DNA of 64,000 nt from contig CAVQVG010000008.1 of the NCBI GenBank assembly GCA_963717125.1, positions 360,726 through 424,725 of the forward strand, given 5' to 3'. Below the pieces are notes generated by a model that worked only from the letters and a program-made list of their open reading frames with translations, did no database searches and was not told where the DNA came from. The DNA comes from RYN-230 sp963717125. Lineage in GTDB: Bacteria > Actinomycetota > Actinomycetes > Streptosporangiales > Streptosporangiaceae. The translations under genes and the position numbers were made by a program. This document shows, piece by piece, positions 1-11,028 of the stretch (the first letter of the stretch is position 1; every line of letters starts with the position of its first letter).

Positions 1-1
1 C

Positions 2-592
2 ATCGACGCCCAGGGCCGGGAACGCACGCTGTACCTGACCCAGATGGCCTACGCCAGCGTGGCCCAGCAGGCTGAGCTCATCGCCAGCGGCGTGTCCCGG
101 CTGCTGCCCAGCCACCCGGCGCTGCATGGCGGGGTGCCGATGACGCTGGCCCGGAGCATCCGGCCGGACACCGCGGCCAGCCTGGCGGTCATCGGCGGCG
201 CGCGTGGCACCGGCCGCGTCACGCTGGGCCCCGGCCACCCGCACCTGGTCGTGTTCCTGGCCAGCTGGGACCAGGAGATCTCGAACCTGCCCGCGGACCT
301 GCGGGCCCTCGCGGACTATCAGCGCGAGGCGCTGCGCCGGGGCTGGCCCACCGTGGTGGCGGTCGATGAGACGCCGACCGAGGCCAGTCCCGCCGACCTG
401 GCCCGGGTGCTGGCCAGCAGCGGCGGGGCGGCGCTCGGTTATCCCGTCGTCGCCGACACCAGCGGCCGGCTCGCCGATGGCTACGGGGTGCAGGACCTGC
501 CCTGGACCGAGCTGATCTCGCCCAGCGGGCAGATCCGCTACCACCACGACGGCTGGCTGTCCGAAGCCGCCCTCGCCCGGCTGGCCGGCTAA
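2..592 (+). CDS. SCO1/TlpA-like thioredoxin-fold protein, 5' end outside window
   Basis: The reading frame is open from the first bases, so the gene starts before the window; about 196 C-terminal residues are visible. The first part (TLYLTQMAYASVAQQAEL, then the SRLLPSHP turn) resembles the end of a SCO1/SenC-like domain, and the rest is a TlpA/redoxin-like fold: a strand HPHLVVFLASW, a helix, then YPVVADTSGRLADGYGV and ISPSGQIRYHHDGWLS. Where redox-active members have WCxxC, this protein reads SWDQEISN, so both catalytic cysteines are missing from this domain. It is therefore unlikely to be a disulfide reductase through this domain; a binding or structural role is inferred. The stop codon overlaps the 3' end of the convergent downstream gene by 4 nt. 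An N-terminal signal or membrane anchor would lie outside the window. Confidence 0.75.
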   Translation: MDAQGRERTLYLTQMAYASVAQQAELIASGVSRLLPSHPALHGGVPMTLARSIRPDTAASLAVIGGARGTGRVTLGPGHPHLVVFLASWDQEISNLPADLRALADYQREALRRGWPTVVAVDETPTEASPADLARVLASSGGAALGYPVVADTSGRLADGYGVQDLPWTELISPSGQIRYHHDGWLSEAALARLAG

Positions 593-1434
593 GCGTCCAG
601 GATCCGCTGGACTATCTGCTCGGCGCCGTCCGCCGCGCCGTGCCCGGTGCGGCCGAAGATGTCCGCCGCGGCCTGATGGAAGCCGTCCGGCAGCCCGGCC
701 GCGGCCATGCTCGCCGCGATCTCCGTCATCTCCCCGGTCCAGCGCCAGCCCTTGGCCGCCGCCGACCGGGCGGCGGCGGCCGACCGGCCGGCCAGGTCCG
801 GCTGGGACAGCGCCCACTCGGCCAGCAGGGTGTCTTCCACCCCTTCGGCCCGGGCCAGGGCGCGCACCGCGAGGAGCAGCGCGGCGGTGCCCTTCGTCCA
901 CCCGGCGTAGGCCATTTTCACCGCCGAGGCGGCCACGCTGCCCTGGTCCTTGCCGATGACGCGGGCATCCAGCGGGCTGCCGGTGAACAGGTCCCGGACC
1001 TGTCCGGCCTGCGGGCCGGACAGGTACAGCCGGGTGCCACCGGCCCGCCCGCCGGGCGGCAGCCCGATGATCCCGCCGTCCACGTAACTGGCCCCGGCCT
1101 GCGCGACGATCGCGCCGACCTGAAGGGCGGTGCCGGGGGAGATGGCGTTCGCGTCCACGAAGATGCCGGGAAAGCCGCCGGGCGAGGCGGCCACCGAGCG
1201 GGCGGTGTCCAGCGCGGCGTGCGGTGGGCAGATGGACAGGATCAGCCCGGCCCGGGAGGCCAGTTCCGCGACCGACGCGGCGGCCGACAGCCCGGCGCCG
1301 GCCGCCCGCGCGGCCGTCGCGGCGCTGCGCCCGGCCGGCGCCCACAGCACGGGATAGCCCCGTGCGGTCAGGCAGCCGGCCACCGCCGCGCCCATCTCGC
1401 CGGGATGCAGCAGCCCGATCACCGTGTCACCCAC
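589..1434 (-). CDS. NAD(P)-binding DUF1932-type dehydrogenase
   Basis: The protein is 281 aa. The N-terminus has a Rossmann dinucleotide-binding start (IGLLHPGEMGAAVAGCL), followed by a 6-phosphogluconate/3-hydroxyisobutyrate dehydrogenase-like core with IFVDANAISPGT and VDGGIIG. The C-terminal half (KMAYAGWTKGTAALLLAV, then the helical tail ending in IVQRILDA) matches the DUF1932 helical domain. The family is placed among beta-hydroxyacid-type oxidoreductases; the substrate is unknown. The chosen start is GTG at 1434. It stands alone between a convergent gene on the left and a broken VOC gene on the right, so context gives no pathway. The family assignment is firm and the substrate is not. 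Confidence 0.85.
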   Translation of the reverse strand: MGDTVIGLLHPGEMGAAVAGCLTARGYPVLWAPAGRSAATAARAAGAGLSAAASVAELASRAGLILSICPPHAALDTARSVAASPGGFPGIFVDANAISPGTALQVGAIVAQAGASYVDGGIIGLPPGGRAGGTRLYLSGPQAGQVRDLFTGSPLDARVIGKDQGSVAASAVKMAYAGWTKGTAALLLAVRALARAEGVEDTLLAEWALSQPDLAGRSAAAARSAAAKGWRWTGEMTEIAASMAAAGLPDGFHQAAADIFGRTGHGAADGAEQIVQRILDA

Positions 1435-1519
1435 TGGGCCCTCCGTCCGCCGAAGCCGGGTCGTTTCTCATCCTGCCCGCCTCCGCCGCCCCCGCGGCCG
1501 GCCGGGTGGGTGCATCCGG

Positions 1520-1800
1520 TCAGGTGCCCGCGGCGCCGATGTTGACCTGCCAGCCGATGCCGTACCGGTCGGTGACCGCGCCGAAGATGTCGCCCCAGAA
1601 CTGCCGCTCCAGCTTGGCCCGGACGGTGCCGCCGCCGGCCAGGCCGTCGAACAGGACCCGCAGCCGCGCCTCGTCCGTGCCGATCAGGGACAGCTCGACC
1701 CGGGTCTGCGGCTCGGTACTGGTGTCCTCGCGGTCGGCCGCCCGCAGGGTGAGGTCAGGGCGACGTCCGTCCTCTCGATGTGCAGTGATGGGAACTGCAT
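1520..1800 (-). pseudogene. PhnB-like VOC (glyoxalase-fold) remnant
   Basis: The C-terminal 70 or so codons are clearly PhnB/3-demethylubiquinone methyltransferase-like: VELSLIGTDEARLR, then LAGGGTVRAKLERQFWGDIFG and YGIGWQVNIG, the usual end of this family. Only this half is recognisable. Upstream, the frame carrying LTLRAADRED runs into unrelated sequence, while a neighbouring frame reads SLHIERTDVALT, a plausible piece of the missing middle. A small insertion near 1757-1763 would join the two. The N-terminal half of the fold is not found. I read it as a 5'-deleted, frameshifted remnant; expression of the 146-codon open frame that reaches 1960 is possible but the added residues look non-coding. 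Confidence 0.6.
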
Positions 1801-1990
1801 ACTCCGGACCGGCGCGCCGGCAGCGGGCAGGCGAGGGCGTTAGGTAATGAACAGCAGTTCCTATCGGGTGCGGTGTGCAGCCGTGCTCGGTAGAGTCGAA
1901 GCACCGGGCCGAAAGGCCGTCAATTTCCAGGCCGCCGCACGTCCATGGCCGCGGCGTCACTCCGGCGGCACCTCATAGGAGAGCATTTCA

Positions 1991-4675
<2,685 letters not shown>

Positions 4676-4679
<4 letters not shown>

Positions 4680-5929
4680 CCGAGCAGCATCCGGGTTACG
4701 ACGACCACGCCACGGCCCGCTGGGTGGCTGAGCCGCCCAAGCGGGCCGTGGCGGCCGGCGTGGACGTGGGGTGGTTCCGGCGTAGCGCGTTCGAGCGGGA
4801 CCGGGCCCGGGTGCTGCACACCTCGGCGCTGCGCCGGCTGGCGGCTAAGACCCAGGTGGTGGCGGTGGACGCGGGGGACTTCCCGCGGACTCGGCTGACC
4901 CACTCGCTGGAGTGCGCACAGATCGGCCGGGAGCTGGGCGCGGCGCTGGGCTGCGACCCCGATCTCGTCGACGCCGCCTGCCTGGCCCATGACCTGGGGC
5001 ACCCGCCGTTCGGCCACAACGGCGAGGCGGCCTTGGCCGAGGTGGCCGCGGGCTGCGGGGGGTTCGAGGGGAACGCGCAGAGCCTGCGCTTGCTGACCAG
5101 GCTCGAGCCCAAGGTCCCCGGGGCCGGGCTGAACCTGACCCGCGCCACGCTGGACGCCACGCTGAAGTACCCGTGGCTGGCGGGCCCGGGGCTGGGCAAG
5201 TACGGCGCGTACGCCGCGGACGCGGAGGCCTTCGCGTGGATCCGGGACGGCGCGCCTGCGGACCGGCCGTCCCTGGAAGCGCAGGTCATGGACTGGGCCG
5301 ACGACGTCGCCTACTCGGTGCACGACCTGGAGGACGGCCTGCACGCCGGGCTGATCACGCTGGCCGCGCTGGCCGATCCGGTCGAGCGGGGCGCGGTCGT
5401 CAAGCTGACCGCGGCCGAGTACTGCGCCCCGGATTCGGTGACCGAGGCCGAGCTGGCCGAGGTCTTCACCGAGCTGCTGGCGCTGCCCTGCTGGCCGGCC
5501 GGGTACGACGCCGGGCTGTACGGCCTGGCCGCGCTGAAGAACCTGACCAGCGAGCTGATCGGGCGGCTGTGCGGGGCGGCGCATACCGCCACCCTGGCCT
5601 CGTCCGGCGGGCGGCCAGTGACCCGGTACGCCGCCGACCTGGTGGTGCCCAGCCGGCAACGGCTGGAGTGCGCGCTGCTCAAGGGGGTCACCGCGCACTA
5701 CGTGATGAGCCGGGCCGGCGCGGCTGAGTCGCAGGCCAAGGAGCGTGAACTGATCATGGAACTGGCCGCGGCGGTGCGCATCGGCGCGCCGGGCACGCTG
5801 GACCCGGCGCTGCGGCCGGCGTTCGAGGCGGCCAGCACCGACGCGGCCCGGTTGCGCGTCGTGGTGGACCAGGTGGCGTCGCTGACCGACACGTCCGCGA
5901 TGGCCTGGCATGCCCGGCTGTGCCGCTGA
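4676..5929 (+). CDS. dgt: Deoxyguanosinetriphosphate triphosphohydrolase-like protein
   Basis: An HD-domain dNTPase of 417 aa, of the group annotated as dgt in actinobacteria; it removes triphosphate from dNTPs. The motif string FRRSAFERDRARVLHTSALRR opens the fold; TRLTHSLECAQIGREL gives the first His, and ACLAHDLGHPPFGHNGE the HD pair and the following His. MDWADDVAYSVHDLEDG supplies the last metal-site Asp. The GTG start at 4676 overlaps the ppdK stop (GTGA), so the two are probably translationally coupled. Because the upstream ppdK indel shifts into this frame, automated callers may fuse the two genes; the fusion is not real. In actinomycetes this gene is commonly close to dnaG, as here. 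Confidence 0.93.
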
Positions 5930-5954
5930 GATGGTAACTCTGTTAGGAGTCCAG

Positions 5955-7211
5955 ATGCCTGGAGAACCGGCCTACGTGATCATCGGCGCCAGCCTGGCCG
6001 GCGCCAAAGCGGCCGAGACGCTGCGCGAGGAGGGGTTCACCGGGAGCATCGTGCTGCTCGGCTCGGAGCTGGAGCTGCCCTACGAGCGGCCGCCGCTGTC
6101 CAAGGCCTACCTGCTGGGTAAGGCGGACAAGTCGTCGATCTACGTACATGACGAGCACTGGTACCCGGGACATCACGTGGACCTGCAGCTCGGGGTGACG
6201 GCCAGGGCCATCGACCGCGGCGCCAAACGGGTCGAGCTGGCCAGCGGCGGCTCGATCGGCTACGACCGGCTGCTGCTGACCATGGGCGCCCACCCGCGGC
6301 GGGTGGACCTGCCCGGCGACGATCTCGATGGCGTGCACTACCTGCGCACCGCCGCCGATTCGGAGGCGCTGGCCACCTCGCTGGCCGTGCCGCCCGGCGA
6401 GGAGACCCGCGTGGTCATCCTGGGCGCGGGCTGGATCGGCCTGGAGGTTGCCGCCGCGGCCCGGGAGAAGGGCTGCGCGGTGACCGTGCTGGAGCGGGAG
6501 CCCACCGCGCTGCACCGGCAGCTCGGTCCCGAGCTGGGCGATTTCTTCGCCGACCTGCACCGGTTGCACGGCGTGGAGTTCCGGTTCGGCGAGACGGCCA
6601 GCGAAGTGCATAACGGCCAGGACGGCCGGGTGACCGGGGTGCTCACCTCCGGTGGGGCGGACCTGCCCGCCGACGTGGTCGTGGTGGCCATCGGCGCGGC
6701 GCCTAACGTGGGGCTGGCCGAGGCGGCCGGGCTGGACGTGGCCAACGGGGTGCTGGTGGACGCGGCCCTGCGGACGACCGACCCGGATGTGTTCGCGGCC
6801 GGTGACGTGGCCAACGTGGCGCACCCGCTGCTCGGCCGCCGGGTCCGGGTGGAGCACTGGGCCAACGCGCGCAGCGGCGGCCCGGCCGCGGCCCGGTCCA
6901 TGCTCGGCCAGGAAGTGTCCTATGACCGGGTGCCGTATTACTTCAGCGACCAGTACGACCTGGGCATGGAGTGCTCCGGGTTGCCCGAGCCGGGGTTCTA
7001 TGACCAGATCGTGTACCGCGGGGAGCGGGGGTCGGCTGAGTTCATCGCGTTCTGGCTGCAGGGCGGCTGCGTGGTGGCCGGGATGAACGTCAACGTATGG
7101 GACGTGACCGACGACATCCAGGCGCTGATCCGGGCCGGGTACGGTGGCCGGCCCGCCGACCCGGCGCGGCTGGCTGACCCGATGGTGCCGCTGGATGCGG
7201 TGCTGGGCTGA
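5955..7211 (+). CDS. FAD-dependent pyridine nucleotide reductase (ferredoxin reductase type)
   Basis: The protein is 418 aa. It has an FAD-binding Rossmann motif at the N-terminus (YVIIGASLAGAKAAETL), the conserved YERPPLSK segment, an NAD(P)H-binding motif around residue 150 (VVILGAGWIGLEVAAAA) and the second FAD motif (TDPDVFAAGDVAN). The C-terminal domain (VEHWANARSGGPAAARSMLG onward) is of the rubredoxin/ferredoxin-reductase type that feeds electrons to a ferredoxin. The start chosen is ATG at 5955 because TTAGGAG at 5943-5949 precedes it; an upstream ATG at 5910 has no RBS and would overlap dgt. No ferredoxin or P450 gene is adjacent, so the electron acceptor is unknown. It follows dgt by 25 nt and may be cotranscribed. 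Confidence 0.9.
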   Translation: MPGEPAYVIIGASLAGAKAAETLREEGFTGSIVLLGSELELPYERPPLSKAYLLGKADKSSIYVHDEHWYPGHHVDLQLGVTARAIDRGAKRVELASGGSIGYDRLLLTMGAHPRRVDLPGDDLDGVHYLRTAADSEALATSLAVPPGEETRVVILGAGWIGLEVAAAAREKGCAVTVLEREPTALHRQLGPELGDFFADLHRLHGVEFRFGETASEVHNGQDGRVTGVLTSGGADLPADVVVVAIGAAPNVGLAEAAGLDVANGVLVDAALRTTDPDVFAAGDVANVAHPLLGRRVRVEHWANARSGGPAAARSMLGQEVSYDRVPYYFSDQYDLGMECSGLPEPGFYDQIVYRGERGSAEFIAFWLQGGCVVAGMNVNVWDVTDDIQALIRAGYGGRPADPARLADPMVPLDAVLG

Positions 7212-7220
7212 TCCCGGAGG

Positions 7221-8090
7221 TCAAACCTCGGCGGGCGCGTCCTTCGTGGGTGCGTCCGCTGCGGGCGGGAAGGGGACCAGGACCACGGTGATGTTGTCCC
7301 GGCCGCCGGACTCGATGGCGAACTGGACCAGTTCCTTGGCCGCGCCGAGCGGGTCGGTCAGCGCCCGGGGCAGGGCCAGGCTGGCCAGCTCCGCCGCGTC
7401 CGGCTGGTAGTTCCACAGGCCATCCGAGCACAGCAGTAGAACGCCCCGGCCGGGTGGCTCGAACGTGGCCACATGCGGCGGCGCCTCGGCTGGGTCGGCG
7501 CCGACCCAGCGGGTCACCACGTGCGCGTGCGGCGACGTCAGCGCTTCCGACTGGTGCAGCAGCCCGGCCGTGACCATCTCCTGGGCCAGCGAGTCATCGG
7601 TGGTGAGCTGCTCGGCGGCTGAGTCCTTGGCCGCGGCCAGCCAGTAGGCCCGGCTGTCGCCCAGCCAGCACAGCGTCGCGGCCTCGCTGGTCACGACGGC
7701 CGAGATGAACGTGGCAGACGGCACGCTGGCGCCTGGTTCGGCCAGTTGGGCCACGGCCTTCCCGGCCGACAGGACCGCCCGCGTCGACGCTTCGACCAGG
7801 TCCGCGCCTGACGCCGCCGCCGTGGTCAGCACCTGGGCGGCGGCCTGCGCGGCGGCCAGCGACGCTTCGTCCGGCCGGGTCGAGGTGGATACCCCGTCAC
7901 AGACCACGGCCACGATGACCGGACCGTCGCCGGCCTGGGCCTGGGCCTGGGCCTGTGCCTGTGCCTGTGCCTGGGGCTGGGCTTGGGCGACCGCGAGTTC
8001 CATCGCGTCTTCGTTCCGGTGGTGCCGGAGCCCGCGATCGGTCACGCCGGCCAGCAGTCCTAGATCGACTTCCTGGTGATCACGCGTCAT
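7221..8090 (-). CDS. PP2C-type serine/threonine protein phosphatase
   Basis: The protein is 289 aa from the ATG at 8090. It has the PP2C/PPM metal-site motifs in order: TDRGLRHHRNEDAM, VAVVCDGVSTS, CWLGDSRAYWL, LLLCSDGLWNY and GRDNITVVLV. Signal sequence and membrane segments are absent, so it should be cytoplasmic. An Ala/Gln-rich stretch at about residues 33-50 is encoded by a hexanucleotide repeat (7933-7986) and interrupts the domain between the first and second motifs. The open frame continues upstream to 8408 but those residues look non-coding. No partner kinase is adjacent. It converges on the flavoprotein gene with a 9-nt gap. Confidence 0.88.
   Translation of the reverse strand: MTRDHQEVDLGLLAGVTDRGLRHHRNEDAMELAVAQAQPQAQAQAQAQAQAQAGDGPVIVAVVCDGVSTSTRPDEASLAAAQAAAQVLTTAAASGADLVEASTRAVLSAGKAVAQLAEPGASVPSATFISAVVTSEAATLCWLGDSRAYWLAAAKDSAAEQLTTDDSLAQEMVTAGLLHQSEALTSPHAHVVTRWVGADPAEAPPHVATFEPPGRGVLLLCSDGLWNYQPDAAELASLALPRALTDPLGAAKELVQFAIESGGRDNITVVLVPFPPAADAPTKDAPAEV
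7933..7986. repeat. Hexanucleotide tandem repeat within PP2C gene
   Basis: Nine units of a 6-bp repeat close to GCCTGG/GCCTGT. Read from the minus strand it encodes alternating Gln-Ala residues inserted in the PP2C domain. Length changes by whole units keep the frame. Confidence 0.85.
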
Positions 8091-8438
8091 CACGGCACCG
8101 TCCGAGGCAACGGCCCAGGTTCCGCTCCGACCTGGGCCGTTGGCCATTCTATGCCCGGGCCGGGCGGCCCGGGCCGGTCCGGCCGGGCCGCCTGATGCGC
8201 TGTCCGTGAACATCCGCTCGGGTCCTCTTGGCGGCCGGCGCGGCTGGTCGCAGCTCGGCCTCCCCAAGTAGGCGATCTTGGGCGGGCGTCCCCAGTGCCG
8301 TGACAGCAGGATCGGCACGGCTGCACCGGGGGTCACACCAGGCAATCCTGTATCGCGGACCTGGGGCTGGGAGCCGGCCCCGGGGCCTGGCCGGGGCCGG
8401 CGGCTCAATGGCCGGCCGGTGACCGGGCCGGCCGGGGG
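8091..8438. other. Intergenic stretch between PP2C gene and secreted lysozyme-like gene
   Basis: About 350 bp with no convincing gene. The open frames here have actinomycete-atypical composition and no homology I recognise. It should hold the promoter of the PP2C gene and the end of the lysozyme-like transcript. I see GC-rich imperfect palindromes around 8155-8190 but no clear operator or terminator. Confidence 0.5.
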
Positions 8439-9338
8439 TCAGATGCCGCAGGCTTGGGCCACGGCGGCAGCGGCTTCCTCGCGGGTGCCGTAGGCGGGGA
8501 TGCCGGCCCGCTCGAAGTCGGTGACGTAGATGTCGGCCGCCTGGGCTGGGCTGCCGGCCGCGTTGAGGGTGGGGAGGTACTGGGCCCAGATCTGGTTGAA
8601 CGCGAGGATCGCGGTCAGCTGGGTCTGCAGGTCGGCGGCGGGGTTGCCGGTGACGTAGCCGCCGGGCAGCGGGGTCCAGCCGATCAGGCCGCCGCCGCCG
8701 TCACCCACCGACTCGGGGTTGCCGCCGGATTCGGCGTAGATGTTGCCGGCGATGCCGGAGGCCGCGTTGCCGGAGTAGCCGTGCGCGGTCAGGAACGTGA
8801 CGATCGCGCCGTAGTTCAGCGGCTTCAACGTGCCGCCGGAACCGGTGCACGTCACGCCGCGCCGGTTGCTTGAAGTCACCACGGCCTGCTGCTGACCAGC
8901 CGAGGATGAGCCGCCCGACGTGGCCGGCTGACTGTTACCACCGGCCACCCGGGCGTCCTGGCTGGCACGGACCGGCTTACTGGGCGCCGGTTTCCTCGGG
9001 CTGCTCGCGCCGGCCGAGTGCTGCGTCCAGTACTGGTTCCCCGCGGCCCGCACTGAGGATGGCAGGCCGGCTGCGTTCACGGTCCGGTCCGGCGTCATGC
9101 TGAGGCCGGTCATTCCCCGGCCGGCCGCGGCGGCCGCGGCGTGGCCCGCCGCGCTGGCCGGTCCGGCCGAGCCGAGGCTGCGCAGATAGGGAACGGCGAA
9201 CGCACCCGCCGCCGCGACGGCCGCCACGGCCGGGATGGCCACGCCGGCCCGGGCCATGGTCCGCCCGCGCGGCGGCGCGCCGTGCCGCCCGGACTGCCTG
9301 GTCTCCCTGTTCGTACGTAGCCTGCGGACTGCCTTCAA
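8439..9338 (-). CDS. Secreted protein with C-terminal phage-tail-lysozyme-like domain
   Basis: The protein is 299 aa from a TTG at 9338 preceded by AAGGCAGG; an ATG at 9257 is the alternative start. The N-terminus has basic residues followed by a hydrophobic segment (AIPAVAAVAAAGAFAVPYL), a signal peptide or anchor. Residues about 60-165 are a low-complexity Ala/Ser/Pro/Gln linker. The C-terminal 125 residues (YGAIVTFLTAHGYSGNAASG, IAGNIYAESGGNPES, GLIGWTPLPGG, LAFNQIWAQYLPTLN, ADIYVTDFERAG) match the phage_lysozyme2 type, with the likely catalytic Glu in the AESGG segment. The likely role is peptidoglycan cleavage at the cell surface. The long leader upstream may be a regulatory RNA (see 9339-9440). 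Confidence 0.8.
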   Translation of the reverse strand: MKAVRRLRTNRETRQSGRHGAPPRGRTMARAGVAIPAVAAVAAAGAFAVPYLRSLGSAGPASAAGHAAAAAAGRGMTGLSMTPDRTVNAAGLPSSVRAAGNQYWTQHSAGASSPRKPAPSKPVRASQDARVAGGNSQPATSGGSSSAGQQQAVVTSSNRRGVTCTGSGGTLKPLNYGAIVTFLTAHGYSGNAASGIAGNIYAESGGNPESVGDGGGGLIGWTPLPGGYVTGNPAADLQTQLTAILAFNQIWAQYLPTLNAAGSPAQAADIYVTDFERAGIPAYGTREEAAAAVAQACGI

Positions 9339-9440
9339 GAACCTGCCTTGCGCCGGATCTGCGCCCAGCTACGCGGCAGACTTCGCCTCTCGCCAGGCCG
9401 GACAAATGCTCACCGGGCAGCATGGCAGGACACTCGACGC
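9339..9440 (-). promoter_or_regulatory. Structured 5' leader, possible c-di-AMP (ydaO-like) riboswitch
   Basis: On the minus strand the leader of the lysozyme-like gene has CCTGCC near 9431-9426 able to pair with GGCAGG just before the start codon, and an inner hairpin in which CGAAGTCTGCC pairs across GCGTAGCTGGGC with GCAGAT. c-di-AMP riboswitches are known upstream of actinobacterial cell-wall hydrolases, and the CGAA-stem-GCGTAGC arrangement resembles their 3' part. The match is from memory and by eye; a covariance-model search is decisive. Confidence 0.35.
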
Positions 9441-9572
9441 AATGAGGTTGAATCCGGGCAAATAGCACAATATGACTAGTTACCGTACAAAGTCACGAAC
9501 GAGCAGGTAACTCGGCGTCGACCGCGGCGGGCACCGGGCGCCGAGTGGCGCGCGCCTCTGGGCCGGCTGGTG

Positions 9573-9977
9573 TCAGGTCTTGCGCGGTTCGCCGCGGTAG
9601 GTGCCGAACGACCAGCGGTTGCCCTCCGGGTCGCGCGCGGCGAAGTCGCGGGAGCCGTAGTCGGTCTCGTGCAGCGGCGCGATGATCTCCGCGCCAGCCG
9701 CGCTGGCCCGGGCGAACAGGCCGTCCGGGTCATCGGTGACCACGTACGCGCCGAACGAGCCGGGCGGCACCGGCCAGGCGCCGTCGTCCCGGACCGAGCC
9801 GAGCATGACGCCGCCGCCGGGCGGCCAGGAGAGTTGGGCGTGGTCGACACGCTCGCCGTCGCCGTACACCACCGTCTCCTCGAAGCCGAACGCATCGACC
9901 AGGAAGCGGATCAGGGCACGCGCATCACGCGCCCGGAGAGTGGGCCAGACCTGGGGTGATGGGCTGTTATCTGTCAT
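9573..9977 (-). CDS. VOC-family (glyoxalase/bleomycin resistance-like) protein
   Basis: The protein is 134 aa with the complete single VOC module: LRARDARALIRFLVDAFGFE, then VDHAQLSWPPGGGVMLG, GAYVVTDDPDGLFARASAAGAEI, and the end SRDFAARDPEGNRWSFGTY. The ARDPEGN-W-FGTY end is typical of glyoxalase-like proteins that act on or bind small hydrophobic or electrophilic compounds; the ligand is unknown. Its ATG overlaps the stop of the upstream AraC-type regulator (ATGA at 9977-9974), so both are on one transcript and are translationally coupled. This makes the regulator its likely controller. Confidence 0.87.
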   Translation of the reverse strand: MTDNSPSPQVWPTLRARDARALIRFLVDAFGFEETVVYGDGERVDHAQLSWPPGGGVMLGSVRDDGAWPVPPGSFGAYVVTDDPDGLFARASAAGAEIIAPLHETDYGSRDFAARDPEGNRWSFGTYRGEPRKT

Positions 9978-11012
9978 GTCAGCCAGTCTCCGTCGGCGTC
10001 AGGGACGTTGGATTGGACGTTTCGGAACTCATCCGCGAGCCAGGCGGCCGGCGGGCAGCCAGCCAGCGCGCGGAACTCGCGGGCCAGGTGGGCCTGGTCG
10101 TAGTAGCCGCACCCGGCCGCGATATCGGCCAGCGTGGCCGCCGCCCCGCCCGCCGCCGTCCCCCCCGCCCGCCGCCGCCCCACCTGAGGCCTGGCGCTGC
10201 AGGATCCGGCGGGCCCGGTCGAACCTGGTCACCCGCGCGGCGGCCTTCGGGGTCAGCCCGGTCTCGGCGAGCAGCCGCCGCTGCAGGTACCGCGGGCTCC
10301 AGCCGACATGGTCGGCCAGGTCCGCGGCCCGGACCTGGCCGCCACTGCGCAGCAGCAGACGCCAGGCCTCGGCGATGTCCGGGGTCACCTGCTGGTCCAG
10401 GTCGGCCCGGTCCAGCAGCAACTGGTCCAGGATGGCGAACCGGGCGGGCCAGTCCGTGGCCGCGCGCATCCGCTCGTGCAGCTCAACGGCGACCCGGCCC
10501 AGCACGTCGTCAGCCACCAGGTCCCGGCCCGCCAGCTCACCGGCGGGCAGCCCGAGCAAGGCCCGGGCGCCGAGCGGGCTCAGCTGCACCTGGACCCCGG
10601 ACTGCCGCCCCGGGTGGGCGATCAGCGCGGGCGTGGTGTGCAGCCCGCCGACCAGCGTGCGGTAGTCGCCGGGCCGGTCGGCCGGGTCGGGGTGCCGGGT
10701 CACGGTGAGCGGGTCGTCCAGCGTGATGATCAGGGTGAGGTAGGGCGAGGGCAGCCCGCGATGCCGGGCCGGTGGCACGCCGTCCTGCCGGTACCCGCTG
10801 TACCAGTCGATCAGACCGCGCAGCGGTGCGGCCTGGCGCCGCCCGCGCCGACTCCGACACCGCCCGCCCCGACTCCGGCACCGCCCGCGCCGGCTTCGGC
10901 ACCGCCCGCCCCGACTCCGACACCGCCCGCCCCGACTCCGGCACCGGCCGCGCCGGCTTCGGCACCGGCCGGGCCAGTACCTGCATTGCCGACGGCTCAC
11001 TCGCCACCCCAC
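9974..11012 (-). CDS. AraC-family transcriptional regulator (frame broken once)
   Basis: The sensor-like region (LRGLIDWYSGYRQDGVPPA, HRGLPSPYLTLIITLDDPL, LSPLGARALLGLPAGEL) and first helix-turn-helix (VRAADLADHVGWSPRYLQRRL, TPKAAARVTRFDRARRIL) are in one frame. The second HTH (TLADIAAGCGYYDQAHLARE and the conserved FRALAGCPPAAWL end) is in another. The shift lies between 10145 and 10183, a Gly/Ala-rich tract that includes a run of seven C (10160-10166). Repaired, it would be about 345 aa and complete. The N-terminus before residue 55 is encoded by 21-bp repeats giving Arg/Cys/Ser/Gly heptads and is not part of the normal family. It follows the MMPL exporter gene by 16 nt and overlaps the VOC gene by 4 nt, suggesting one operon. 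Confidence 0.8.
10848..10973. repeat. Six tandem 21-bp units at the 5' end of the araC-type gene
   Basis: Six consecutive 21-bp units alternate between two versions, one with GACTCCG and one with GCTTCGG, each followed by CACCGCCCGCC or a close variant. Since 21 is a multiple of three, copy number can change without altering frame. In the AraC frame it encodes RCRSRGG-like heptads; another minus frame gives Pro-Val-Pro-Glu-Ser-Gly-type repeats. Confidence 0.9.
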
Positions 11013-11028
11013 CAGTCTGCCTGATCGC

